Under the pieces are notes generated by a model. The model saw nothing but the letters and a program-made list of their open reading frames with translations, was not told where the DNA came from and did no database searches. The translations under genes were made by a program, and so were the position numbers. From Methylobacterium trifolii (GTDB lineage: Bacteria > Pseudomonadota > Alphaproteobacteria > Rhizobiales > Beijerinckiaceae), in contig NZ_BPRB01000316.1 of NCBI RefSeq assembly GCF_022179685.1, positions 1-33,831 of the forward strand: a stretch of DNA of 33,831 nucleotides. The letters are read 5' to 3'. Shown in pieces: positions 23,535-31,571 of this stretch (position 1 is the stretch's first letter; every line of letters begins with the position of its first letter).

Positions 23535-24764
23535 ATGCCGGGCCCAGCGCCATCCATCCTGATCCTCGGGACGCGTGGGATTCCCGCGGCCCACGGTGGC
23601 TTCGAGACCTTCGCGGAAAAGCTCGCGCTCTTCCTCGTGGCGCGCGGCTGGCGCGTCGGCGTCTACTGCCAGCGGGAGGTCGAGACCGTGCGCGAACGGG
23701 TCTCGGTCCGGACCTGGCAGGGGATCGACCTCATCGACGTGGAGGTCGCCCTCAAGGGCCCGGCCGCGACGCTGGCCTTCGACGCGTTCTGCACCCGCGA
23801 CGCCGCCGACCGCGACGGCGTCTGCCTCGTGCTCGGCTACAACGGCGCGGCCTTCCTGCCGTACCTGCGCTTCGCGGGCTCCAAGATCCTCACGAACATG
23901 GACGGCATCGAGTGGAAGCGGCCGAAATGGTCGCGGTCGGTGCGCGCCTTCTTCTGGCTGAGCGAGTGGATCGCGGCCTGGAGTTCCCACCGGCTGGTGG
24001 CCGACCACCCGGCCATCGCCGACCATCTCGCCACGCGCCGGCCCCGCAGCGCCATCGCCACGATCCCCTATGGCGGCGATCCGATCCGGTCCGTCTCCGA
24101 GGCACCGATCCGGGCGCTCGGCCTGGAGCCGGACCGGTTCCTGGTCTCGATCGCCCGGATCGAGCCGGACAACAACATCCTGACCTTTGTGGAGGCGTTC
24201 TCGCGCAAGGCGCGGGGGATGCGGCTCGTCGTCCTCGGCACCCTCGACGAGGCGATTCCCTACCACCGGGCGGTCCGTGCGGCGGCCGGGCCCGAGGTGC
24301 TGTTTCCCGGCGCGATCTACGATGCCGACGCGGTGCAGGCCCTGCGCCACCACGCGCGGGCCTATCTCCACGGACACACGGTGGGCGGCACCAACCCGTC
24401 CCTGGTCGAATCCCTCTGGGCCGGCAGCGCCGTGATCGCGCACGACAACCCGTTCAACCGCGGCACGGCCGGGGAGGGCCAGTTCTACTTCGGCGATGCC
24501 GATGCCTGCGAGCGGGCGATCGAGACGGTGCTGGCCGACACGGCATCCGTGACGGCCGCCCGCGCGGCGGCGCACCGGCGCGCGCAGGATTTCCACTGGG
24601 GCGACATCCTGGCGGCCTACGAGGAGGAGGCGCGCACCCTCGGCGGCTACAAGCCCGTGCGGCTGGCCGCGCCCCGGCAGATCCCGGCCCAGGCCATGTC
24701 GGTCCGCATGAGCCAAGCGTCCGCGCCGATGCCGGACGCGGCCGCCTCCGGCAAGCGCTGGTGA
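23535..24764 (+). CDS. DUF1972-type glycosyltransferase
   Basis: A 409-residue glycosyltransferase whose N-terminal domain is DUF1972: SILILGTRGIPAAHGGFETF, then TNMDGIEWKRPKWS. The C-terminal part is a GT4-like Rossmann domain (VSIARIEPDNNILTFVEAF; then GGTNPSLVESLWAG). DUF1972 proteins are often annotated as rhamnosyl- or other 6-deoxyhexosyltransferases. ATG at 23535 follows GGGAGAG. The stop overlaps the start of the GH5 gene (GTGA), so the two are translationally coupled. This suggests that the glycosidase handles the glycan this enzyme helps to build. Confidence 0.92.
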   Translation: MPGPAPSILILGTRGIPAAHGGFETFAEKLALFLVARGWRVGVYCQREVETVRERVSVRTWQGIDLIDVEVALKGPAATLAFDAFCTRDAADRDGVCLVLGYNGAAFLPYLRFAGSKILTNMDGIEWKRPKWSRSVRAFFWLSEWIAAWSSHRLVADHPAIADHLATRRPRSAIATIPYGGDPIRSVSEAPIRALGLEPDRFLVSIARIEPDNNILTFVEAFSRKARGMRLVVLGTLDEAIPYHRAVRAAAGPEVLFPGAIYDADAVQALRHHARAYLHGHTVGGTNPSLVESLWAGSAVIAHDNPFNRGTAGEGQFYFGDADACERAIETVLADTASVTAARAAAHRRAQDFHWGDILAAYEEEARTLGGYKPVRLAAPRQIPAQAMSVRMSQASAPMPDAAASGKRW

Positions 24765-26023
24765 GGGCGGGCGACGGCCCCAGCCGCCGCCTCGTCCTCG
24801 CAGGCGCGCTGTCCCTGGCAGGCTCGGGCGCCGTCGGAGCCGCGCCTACGCCGATGGTGCTGCGCCGCGGCATCAGCCTGTGGCCGTGGTTCTCCCTGAC
24901 CCGCGAGTTTCCCGCGCCCCGGACCGACTACGACTGGCCACCGTTCCAGTCCGACCGGCCGGTGCCGACCGGCGACGACCTGCGGCGCCTGGCGGAGGCC
25001 GGCTTCGACTTCGTGCGGCTGCCCGTCGACCCGGGCCCCTTCGTCGCCGCAACCGGCGCGCGGCGGGCGCAACTCCTCGGGCAGCTGTTCTCGGCGATCG
25101 ACCTCTGTCTCTCCGCGCGCCTCGCGGTGGTCCTCAATCTCCAGGCGAACGCCGCCACCCACCACTTCACGCCCGAGTCCTTCTACGGGTCGACGGCCGC
25201 CCCCCTGTTCGGTGCCTACCGCGACCTCGTCGCGGAGCTGGCCCGCCGCTCGGGTCTGCATGCCCCCGGCCGGATCGCCCTGGAGCCGGTCAACGAGCCG
25301 CCGCAAGCCTGCGGCGCCCTCAATTGGGACCGGGTGCAGGGCGTGCTGCTCGGCGCGGCGCGGGCGGCGGCCCCCGGCCTGACGCTTGTGGCCACGGGGG
25401 CCTGCGGCGGCATGGCCTCCGGGCTCACGGCCCTTGACCCGGCGCCGATCCGCAGGCTGGCGCCGGTGCTGTTCAGCGTCCACTTCTACGAGCCGTACCT
25501 GTTCACCCACCAGGGCGCGACCTGGATGACGGGCGAGCCGTTCTATCGTGCGCTGAACGGCGTGCCCTGGCCGGCCGCACAGGGCTCCCTCGACGGGACG
25601 CTCGCGGCGGTGCGGGCGCGGATGCGGGCCGATACCGTCACGCCGCCCGCGGAGAAGGCGGAGACGTTCCGCCTGACGGAGGCCAAGCTCCGAGAATACT
25701 TCGCCGCCGACCCCGACCGGCGCTTCCTCGACCGGCATCTGGCCGACGTGAAGACCTGGGCCGACCTCTACGGCATCCCGGCCGGCGAGATCCTGATGGG
25801 GGAGTTCGGGGCGCTGCGGAGCGATGCCCGCTACGTCGCGTCCGCACCCGCCGACCGGGCCCGCTACGTCCGCGACGTGCGCGAGGGCGCGGAGGCCCTG
25901 GGCTTCGCCTGGGCCTTCTGGAACCTGTTCGACGGCCTCGGCCTGATGGACGACGAGCACCGCATCGACCCGGCGATCATCGCCGCCCTCGGCCTGCGCC
26001 CGCCGGCCGGGCGTCCGAACTGA
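24761..26023 (+). CDS. Glycoside hydrolase family 5 (cellulase-like), exported by Tat-type signal
   Basis: A 420-residue protein starting at GTG 24761, overlapping the upstream stop by 4 nt. Residues 1–28 form a signal peptide with a twin-arginine-like motif (SRRLVLAG, then ALSLAGSGAVGAA). The rest is a GH5 barrel. The acid/base is E179 in LEPVNEP, the nucleophile is E348 in ILMGEFGALR, and VHFYEPYLFTHQG gives the conserved His/Tyr region. Such enzymes cleave beta-linked glucans, mannans or related glycans, or perform transglycosylation. Its position inside a polysaccharide cluster suggests processing of the exported polymer, as endoglycanases do in cellulose and succinoglycan systems. Its 3' end overlaps the convergent VpsF-like gene by 47 bp. 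Confidence 0.88.
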   Translation: MRAGDGPSRRLVLAGALSLAGSGAVGAAPTPMVLRRGISLWPWFSLTREFPAPRTDYDWPPFQSDRPVPTGDDLRRLAEAGFDFVRLPVDPGPFVAATGARRAQLLGQLFSAIDLCLSARLAVVLNLQANAATHHFTPESFYGSTAAPLFGAYRDLVAELARRSGLHAPGRIALEPVNEPPQACGALNWDRVQGVLLGAARAAAPGLTLVATGACGGMASGLTALDPAPIRRLAPVLFSVHFYEPYLFTHQGATWMTGEPFYRALNGVPWPAAQGSLDGTLAAVRARMRADTVTPPAEKAETFRLTEAKLREYFAADPDRRFLDRHLADVKTWADLYGIPAGEILMGEFGALRSDARYVASAPADRARYVRDVREGAEALGFAWAFWNLFDGLGLMDDEHRIDPAIIAALGLRPPAGRPN

Positions 26024-27302
26024 TCCTGGGGAACAGCACGATCAGCATGAGGGCGAACTTGGCGAGCAGCGTGGTCTTGCCGCCGATGCTCTCGAAGGTG
26101 TTGATCAGGACGACGAAGGCCAGGATCGGCAGCCACACGCCCCGCCGGCAGTTCCGCGACACCTCGGCCAGGAACAGGGCGATGCCGGCGGCCAGCAGCA
26201 GCGTCATCAGGATGCCGTTGTAGAGCAGGCTGCGCACCACCGGGTTCTCGATGCCCCATTCCAGGCCGTACATCCGGCGCAGGGTGTCGACCAGCGACAG
26301 ATCCGGCCCGAACAGAAGCTCGCGGAACGGGATCGCCTCGAAGATCGCCAGCATCTCGACGCGGGCGTTGGCGCTGCCGCCGTCCGAGACGAAGCGCTCC
26401 AGCAGGGCGTCGAAGAAGCCGGCCACGGCCAGGCCGCCGATGGCGATGGGCACCAGCGTCAGCAGGAAGACCGCGACCGCCGCCCCCAGCATCGGGATGC
26501 GCCCGTGGCGCAGCACGCGGTTCAGGGCGGCAAAAGCGTAGCCGCTGCCGAAGACCAGCGTCACCACCGTCGCCGAGCGTCCGCCGAAGGTGATCAGCGC
26601 CACGAGCTGCAGGGCGACCATGCCGGCGCGCAGCGCCGGGCTCAGCCGTCCGCCGCCCACCAGCAGGGACAGGACGTAGCAGGCGGTCATCGTCGCGTTG
26701 GCCAGGGGATGGCCCTGGAGGGCGGCCGAGCGGGTGTCGGTCTCGAAGGCGGACCCGTCGAAGCGGAACGGGAAGAAGCGGTGGCCGCTGCCGAACTCGA
26801 CGAGGCCGAGCACGGCGTTGGCGAGCATGACCGCGTGGAAGGCCGTCTCCAGGCGCCGCATGGTCGAGGCGTCCCGGCCGGCGAGCAGGATCGCGACGAG
26901 CGCGGTGAGCACGTAGGTGTCGATCGAGCCGGCGAGCCCCGTGCCGCCGCGCGCGCCGATGAAGACCAGGAGCGCGACGCCGCAGAAAGCCAGGAACAGG
27001 CTCGCGGGCCGCCGCTGCGCCGCGACGACCAGGGCCGAGACCGGGTTGCCCGCGCGCAGCAGGGTCCAGCCGAACAGCAGCACCACGAGGTAGGTCGCCG
27101 GGTGGACCTTGTGGGCGGCCGAGCCCGTGATTCCGTCGTAGTTGACCCCGAGCACCCAGAGCACGCCGCCCGACACGCCCATCAGGACCAGGGCGACGGC
27201 CACGAGCGCCAGGGTCTCGGCCCGCGCCGCGAGACCCGGCCGGACGCGTGCCGCCGCGCGGGGACGGGCCGATGCGCGGTGCGGGAGGGCTCCGCTCGCC
27301 AT
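25977..27302 (-). CDS. VpsF-like polysaccharide polymerase/ligase membrane protein
   Basis: A 441-residue inner-membrane protein with about 10–12 hydrophobic segments and a longer soluble loop (about 310–365). Its pattern resembles VpsF/O-antigen ligase-type proteins: an N-terminal cytosolic basic stretch, an Arg-containing segment (HPLANATMTACYVL; then LITFGGRSATVVT) and the periplasmic region FEAIPFRELLFGPDLSL. Members polymerise or ligate lipid-linked oligosaccharides during surface polysaccharide assembly. ATG at 27302 comes 4 nt after the stop of the GumC-like gene, so the two form an operon: co-polymerase first, polymerase second. The family assignment rests on topology, short motifs and context; a Wzy-like role is inferred. 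Confidence 0.8.
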   Translation of the reverse strand: MASGALPHRASARPRAAARVRPGLAARAETLALVAVALVLMGVSGGVLWVLGVNYDGITGSAAHKVHPATYLVVLLFGWTLLRAGNPVSALVVAAQRRPASLFLAFCGVALLVFIGARGGTGLAGSIDTYVLTALVAILLAGRDASTMRRLETAFHAVMLANAVLGLVEFGSGHRFFPFRFDGSAFETDTRSAALQGHPLANATMTACYVLSLLVGGGRLSPALRAGMVALQLVALITFGGRSATVVTLVFGSGYAFAALNRVLRHGRIPMLGAAVAVFLLTLVPIAIGGLAVAGFFDALLERFVSDGGSANARVEMLAIFEAIPFRELLFGPDLSLVDTLRRMYGLEWGIENPVVRSLLYNGILMTLLLAAGIALFLAEVSRNCRRGVWLPILAFVVLINTFESIGGKTTLLAKFALMLIVLFPRISSDARPAGAGRGRR

Positions 27303-27306
27303 GCGC

Positions 27307-29430
27307 CTAGCCCGCGGCCTTCGCGTCGAGGAGCAGGGAGCCGGAGATCGGCCGGCCGAGCGCCTCCGAGGTGCCGACGAGGCTGAGCAGGTCGCGCTGG
27401 CGGGTGGCGCCGTTGCGCACGATCAGGAGCAGCCGGTCGGCCGCGGTGGCGACGGGGCCGATGCGCAGGTTCTCCGAGAGCACGCCGCCGTCGAGGATCA
27501 CCAGTTCGAACCGGCCCTTCACGCCTGCGAGGAAGCGCTCGACGTTGCTGCGGTGGAAGGCGTCCCCGAAGGGCTTGTGGGTGTCGCCCAGGCCGATGCG
27601 GCGAGCGCCGGTGGCGACGTCCTGGTGGGCGACGGCGTTGAGGCTCTGCTCGCCGCGCAGCACCTCGAGCAGGCCGCCGGCGCCGGAGCCGTCCGCGCGC
27701 ATGTCCGCGTCGACGATCAGGACCCGCTCCCCGCGCGCCACCGCCACCGAGGCGAGAAGCTCGATCGCGCCCTTGCGGTCGGCGTCGTCCGCCTCGCCGG
27801 AGGTGACGAGGATGCTGAGCGAGCGGCCGGGGCCGGCACGTTCGGTTTCGAACAGGTGGTCCAGGGTGAAGCTCGCGGCGGTGGCGCTCGCCCCGTCCGT
27901 CATCCGCCGCAGCCGCGGCAGGGTCGCCACGACCGGGGCGTTCGAGAGCCGCTCGAGCTGGCGCTGCGACAGCACCGTGGGCTCGGCGTATTCCCGGACC
28001 AGGGCGATGCCGGCGCCGAGGCCCAGCCCGCTGGCCAGGGCCCCCAGGACGAGGAGGATGCGCGGCGGCCAGCTCTTGTCCTGGGGCGGCCGGGCCGCGG
28101 TGATGATGCGGGCGTTGGCGGTGTTGAGGCCCGCCTGCTCCTTGATCTCGCGGGCGCGCACCAGGAAGGCGTTGTAGACGCCCCTGTTGGCCTCGACCTC
28201 CCGCTCCAGCTCGCGCAGGCGGATGCTCGATTGCGCGGTGACGGTGGATTGCTTCTGCAGGCGTTCGAGGTCGGCCGTCAGCGTCCGCTCGTTGGCCAGC
28301 GCCCGCTCGTACTCCGTCTCGGCGGCCTGGGCGATCCGGCCGAGTTCGAGGTCGATCAGGCGCTTCACGTCCTGCATCTGCGCGCGGGTGGCCGCGATGT
28401 AGGGGTGGCGCTCGCCGAGGTTGGTGCGCAGGTCCGCCTCCTTGGCGGCCAGCTCCGCGTATTGCCCGCGCAGGCGCTCGACCGCCGTCGACTGGACCGC
28501 CTCCGGCGTCGTGCCCGGCGCCACCGGCCGGCCGCGGGCGTCCTTGACGCTCTGGAGGCGGGCGCGCGCCTCGGCGGTGCGGCCGCGGGCCGAGACCACG
28601 CGGGCGTTGCTGTCGGTGAGCTGCTGCTCGCTCACAAGCCGGCCGCTCGACGTGATCAGGCCGTTCTTCGCCTTGTAGTCCTCGAGCTGCTGGTCGGCCT
28701 TTCCGACGGCGTTGCGCAGGTCGTCGAGGCGGGCGCGCAGCTCGCCCGAGGCCCGCTCGGCCGCGCCGGAGCGGGCATCCGACTGGTCCGCGAGGTAGGC
28801 CTTGGCGATGGCGTTGACGATGCGGGCCGACTTGTCCGGGTCGGTGGTGGTGACGACCACGTCGATGACGAAGACCTTGTCGGCGCGCTTGACCGCGAGC
28901 TTGCGGCGCAGGGCGTCCAGGGCCTTGCCGCGGGAATCCGGCGCCTTGCCCCCGTCCGCGCCGAGCACGGCCTGGCGGAGGCTGCTCAGGGTGCGCCCGA
29001 CGACACCGCTCGCCGTGGCGCCGAAATCCGGGTCCCGCTCCAGTCCCGCCTCCTCGACGGCGCGGGCGAGCACTGCGTCCGATTCGATGACGCGCACCTG
29101 GCTCTCGACCTGGGCCATGCCGCCGTCGGGCGGCAGCGCGCCGGGGTTCACGTCGTTCGAGACGATCTGGCGGTCGCGGGGATCGATCAGGATCTGGGCG
29201 GTCGCCGTGTACAGGGAGGGCGTGACGATGGCGTAGGCCAGCGCCGCGAGGCCGAGGGCGGCGGCCGTCGCCAGGACGATCCGGCGGCGGCGGAGCAGGA
29301 TGCGCCACAGGTCGCCGAGCTCGGCGGTGGTGTCGGGCCGCGCCTGACCTTGCCGCTCGGACATCTGCCGCTCGGCGGCATAGGGCTCGATCCAGGCCGC
29401 GACCGCGAGGTTTCTGTCGATCTGTTCCAC
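27307..29430 (-). CDS. GumC/Wzc-like polysaccharide co-polymerase with degenerate kinase domain
   Basis: A 707-residue inner-membrane protein (from GTG 29430; ATG 29364 is also possible). Layout: a Wzz-type N-terminus with transmembrane helix 1 at ~51–69, a periplasmic region with coiled coils (~225–255 and ~315–410) and a GNVR-like stretch (REVEANRGVYNAFLVRARE, ~409–428). Helix 2 follows at ~457–478, then a cytosolic BY-kinase-like domain at ~535–707. In that domain the P-loop is ruined (TSGEADDADRKGA, no GKS/GKT), whereas the Walker A' motif VLIVDADMR survives. The Walker B region reads VILDGGVL, and no C-terminal tyrosine cluster is present. It probably regulates chain length and export as a scaffold, not as a kinase. 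Confidence 0.9.
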   Translation of the reverse strand: MEQIDRNLAVAAWIEPYAAERQMSERQGQARPDTTAELGDLWRILLRRRRIVLATAAALGLAALAYAIVTPSLYTATAQILIDPRDRQIVSNDVNPGALPPDGGMAQVESQVRVIESDAVLARAVEEAGLERDPDFGATASGVVGRTLSSLRQAVLGADGGKAPDSRGKALDALRRKLAVKRADKVFVIDVVVTTTDPDKSARIVNAIAKAYLADQSDARSGAAERASGELRARLDDLRNAVGKADQQLEDYKAKNGLITSSGRLVSEQQLTDSNARVVSARGRTAEARARLQSVKDARGRPVAPGTTPEAVQSTAVERLRGQYAELAAKEADLRTNLGERHPYIAATRAQMQDVKRLIDLELGRIAQAAETEYERALANERTLTADLERLQKQSTVTAQSSIRLRELEREVEANRGVYNAFLVRAREIKEQAGLNTANARIITAARPPQDKSWPPRILLVLGALASGLGLGAGIALVREYAEPTVLSQRQLERLSNAPVVATLPRLRRMTDGASATAASFTLDHLFETERAGPGRSLSILVTSGEADDADRKGAIELLASVAVARGERVLIVDADMRADGSGAGGLLEVLRGEQSLNAVAHQDVATGARRIGLGDTHKPFGDAFHRSNVERFLAGVKGRFELVILDGGVLSENLRIGPVATAADRLLLIVRNGATRQRDLLSLVGTSEALGRPISGSLLLDAKAAG

Positions 29431-29691
29431 GTTCGGCCACCGCTGTGTCGATCCGGGCCAACCGGAATTTCGCCCGCCATCCGTTGCAAGAGTCGAACTC
29501 GGCACCGGACGTATTCGACGGCCAGAATCGCTCGGAACTGCTCCCGGACCGTTTCCGGCGCGGCGGTTGTTGCGGCCGCGGTTAACGAACCCTGTTCGAT
29601 TTGTATCATCCTCCGCATTAGCCTCGCGGTTACCCGGCATCCGCTAGAGCTTGCGCCGGCCCGCAGGGGCCTGCGGAGTGGGTTCAAGCCG

Positions 29692-31227
29692 ATGCGCGTG
29701 AGGCTTCGTCTCGATGGCCGGAGGCCACGCCGCTGGCATGCGGACCTGTTGCGGGCGCTCTCGGCCCTGCCGCAGCTCGCGGGCGGCACGGTCGAGATCG
29801 ACGCCCGCCCCGGCCCGGACACCTGGCCGGAGACGGTCGAACTGCTGTTCCGGCTGGAGACCCTGATCCAGCGCCTGCCGGCTGCCGGCCCCTCCGAGCC
29901 CCTCGCCCTGTCGGCGCTCGGCCCCTGGCCGGCGGCCGGAAGTGCCGCGCCCGACCTGATCCTCGACCTGTGCGGCGACGTGGAGCCTGCCGGCTCCACC
30001 CGGATCTGGCGGCTCGCCTACGACGGCGTGGCCGGCGAGGCCGGGCTCGTGGCCAGTCTCCTGGCCGGTCGCGCCCCCGTGATCGGCCTGCACGAGGGCG
30101 CGGTGCTGCGCGCCTCCGGCCGGGCCGGAACCGAGATGCGCGGCACGATCCGCGTCTCCTTCGAGGACGCCTTGATGCGCGCGGTGACGCTGATCGCCGC
30201 CACGCTCTCAGGCCGCGACCAGGCCGGCCTGAACATCGTTTCCGGCCCCGGCATCGGCCCGGTGAGCCTGCCGGCAAGCCGCCTGGGCGTGCGCGGCGCG
30301 CGCATGCTCGCCCGCCGCGTGGTCCAGCGCCTCTACCACCTCTGCTACCACGCTCCCCACTGGCGCGTGGGCTGGCGGCGACTGGACGGGCCGGACCTGA
30401 TCGACCTGCGCGCCCACCCGGCCGGCGGCTGGCGCGTGCTGCCCGACGACGGCCGGCGCTTCTACGCCGACCCGTTCCCCATCGACCACGCAGGCGAGAC
30501 CTACGTGTTCTTCGAGGAGTACATCCACGCCATCGGCAAGGGCATCCTCTCGGCGGTGCGCTTCGGGCCGGACGGCCCCGTCGGCACGCCGGAGCCGGTG
30601 CTGGAGGAGGCCCACCACCTCTCCTATCCCTTCGTCTTCGCCCGAGACGGTGAAGTCTGGATGGTGCCGGAGACCTGCGGGGCCGGGACGATCGACCTCT
30701 ACCGCGCCACCGCCTTCCCCGGCGGCTGGGTCAAGGAGGCGACGCTGGTGTCGGACGTGGTCGCCAGCGACGCGACCCTGATGGAGCACGCGGGCCGCTG
30801 GTGGATGTTCGCCACCGTGCGCGGTTCCGGCGCCGGGGCGCCGCTGGGGGCAGGCTCGTTCTCCGACGCGCTCCACCTCTGGTCGGCCCCCGATTTCCGC
30901 GGGCCCTGGACGCCGCACGCCCACAACCCGGTCCTGGTCGACATCGACTCGGCCCGGCCGGCCGGGCGCGTGGTGGCGCGCGGGGGCAAGCTGATCCGGC
31001 CGATCCAGAACTGCACCGAGGGCTACGGCCGGGCCCTGGCGCTCGCCCGCATCGACCGCCTGGACGACGACGGCTACCGGCAGACCGTGGAGACGGAGAT
31101 CGGCACCGGGCCGCTCTGGACGGGCTCCCGCATCCACACCCTCAACCGCTCGGCGAACCTCGAATGCATCGACGGCTCCGCCCGCTCCCTGCGCCTTGGG
31201 GCGATGCTGGGCCGATCATCCCAGTGA
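29692..31227 (+). CDS. Putative glycosyltransferase with GINT1-like beta-propeller domain
   Basis: A 511-residue protein from ATG at 29692. The N-terminal ~200 residues look like a Rossmann or formyltransferase-like region (for example PDLILDLCGDVEPAG). From about residue 240 the protein reads as a five-bladed, GH43/GH32-like propeller: RRFYADPFPIDHAG, TYVFFEEYIHAIGKG, HHLSYPFVFARDGEVWM, MVPETCGAGTIDLYRA and RWWMFATVRG, ending with IRPIQNCTEGYG. This matches the domain shared with plant glucosamine inositolphosphorylceramide transferase (GINT1). In bacteria it occurs in polysaccharide loci with unknown activity. It is divergent from the co-polymerase operon across 261 bp. Transfer of an amino sugar is only a guess. 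Confidence 0.75.
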   Translation: MRVRLRLDGRRPRRWHADLLRALSALPQLAGGTVEIDARPGPDTWPETVELLFRLETLIQRLPAAGPSEPLALSALGPWPAAGSAAPDLILDLCGDVEPAGSTRIWRLAYDGVAGEAGLVASLLAGRAPVIGLHEGAVLRASGRAGTEMRGTIRVSFEDALMRAVTLIAATLSGRDQAGLNIVSGPGIGPVSLPASRLGVRGARMLARRVVQRLYHLCYHAPHWRVGWRRLDGPDLIDLRAHPAGGWRVLPDDGRRFYADPFPIDHAGETYVFFEEYIHAIGKGILSAVRFGPDGPVGTPEPVLEEAHHLSYPFVFARDGEVWMVPETCGAGTIDLYRATAFPGGWVKEATLVSDVVASDATLMEHAGRWWMFATVRGSGAGAPLGAGSFSDALHLWSAPDFRGPWTPHAHNPVLVDIDSARPAGRVVARGGKLIRPIQNCTEGYGRALALARIDRLDDDGYRQTVETEIGTGPLWTGSRIHTLNRSANLECIDGSARSLRLGAMLGRSSQ

Positions 31228-31262
31228 GGGGTCCTGGGCGCGACGAGCGCCCCGCGGCATGG

Positions 31263-31290
31263 GTTGTCCGGGACGAACGGCCCGGACAAC
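31263..31290 (+). terminator. Strong hairpin after the GINT1-like gene
   Basis: GTTGTCCGGG (31263–31272) pairs exactly with CCCGGACAAC (31281–31290) across an 8-nt loop, 35 nt after the stop. No T-run follows. It could end the upstream transcript or be an interspersed palindrome. The rest of 31291–31370 holds no feature that I can support. Confidence 0.45.
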
Positions 31291-31370
31291 GTCGAGCGAA
31301 GCGAAAGCCGCTGTCCGCGGATGCGCGCGCCGGCGAATGAGGCCGAGCCGAGAAACCGCGTCATGCGCCA

Positions 31371-31399
31371 CTGGCGCGCGGGCCCCCGCCTCGCTACAT
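31371..31399 (+). promoter_or_regulatory. Candidate promoter of the 6S RNA gene
   Basis: CTACAT (31394–31399) resembles an alphaproteobacterial -10 box and lies about 6 nt before the predicted 6S 5' end. Seventeen bases upstream, CTGGCG (31371–31376) is a weak -35 match. Confidence 0.35.
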
Positions 31400-31404
31400 G
31401 AGGG

Positions 31405-31571
31405 ATGCGGGGCTGCCGAGTTCGTCAGGAGCACTTTCCCCGGGGCCTTATCGACTCCCCCGGGAGCTGTCCCTGGCCTTGTCCCTGGACTTGGTCAACA
31501 CGGCGCCCACCTACACTGTAGGTTTCCCGGGATCGATCCTCCAACGGCTCACGTGGCTCCGCACCCCGCTT
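31405..31571 (+). ncRNA. ssrS: 6S RNA
   Basis: About 167 nt with the rod-like fold of 6S RNA, which mimics an open promoter and holds sigma-70 RNA polymerase. Closing stem: GCGGGG (31407–31412) with CCCCGC (31564–31569), continued by TGC and GAG pairing with CTC and GCA. The apical arm folds regularly: GGG, GC and TGT pair with ACA, GC and CCC; TGGCC pairs with GGTCA, a TT/TT internal loop follows, and GTC-CCTG-GAC caps it. A small hairpin, ACCTAC-ACT-GTAGGT (31509–31523), sits on the 3' side of the central bubble, as in many 6S RNAs. Its place directly upstream of 5-formyl-THF cyclo-ligase is the classic proteobacterial synteny. The ends are approximate. Confidence 0.87.

Noticed and set aside
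23510-24760. An N-terminal extension of the GH5 frame overlapping the DUF1972 gene
   Set aside because: It is low-complexity Arg/Gly/Pro sequence out of frame with a clear glycosyltransferase. The signal peptide marks the real start at 24761.
29586-29598. CGAAC-CCT-GTTCG dyad in the divergent region before the co-polymerase, considered as a LexA site
   Set aside because: The alphaproteobacterial LexA site is a direct repeat GTTC-N7-GTTC. This is a short palindrome with different spacing and could be chance.
27142-29691. A long plus-strand frame continuous with the GINT1-like gene (total 1361 codons)
   Set aside because: The part before 29692 is antisense to the co-polymerase and VpsF-like genes and has shadow composition. 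The real protein begins at ATG 29692.
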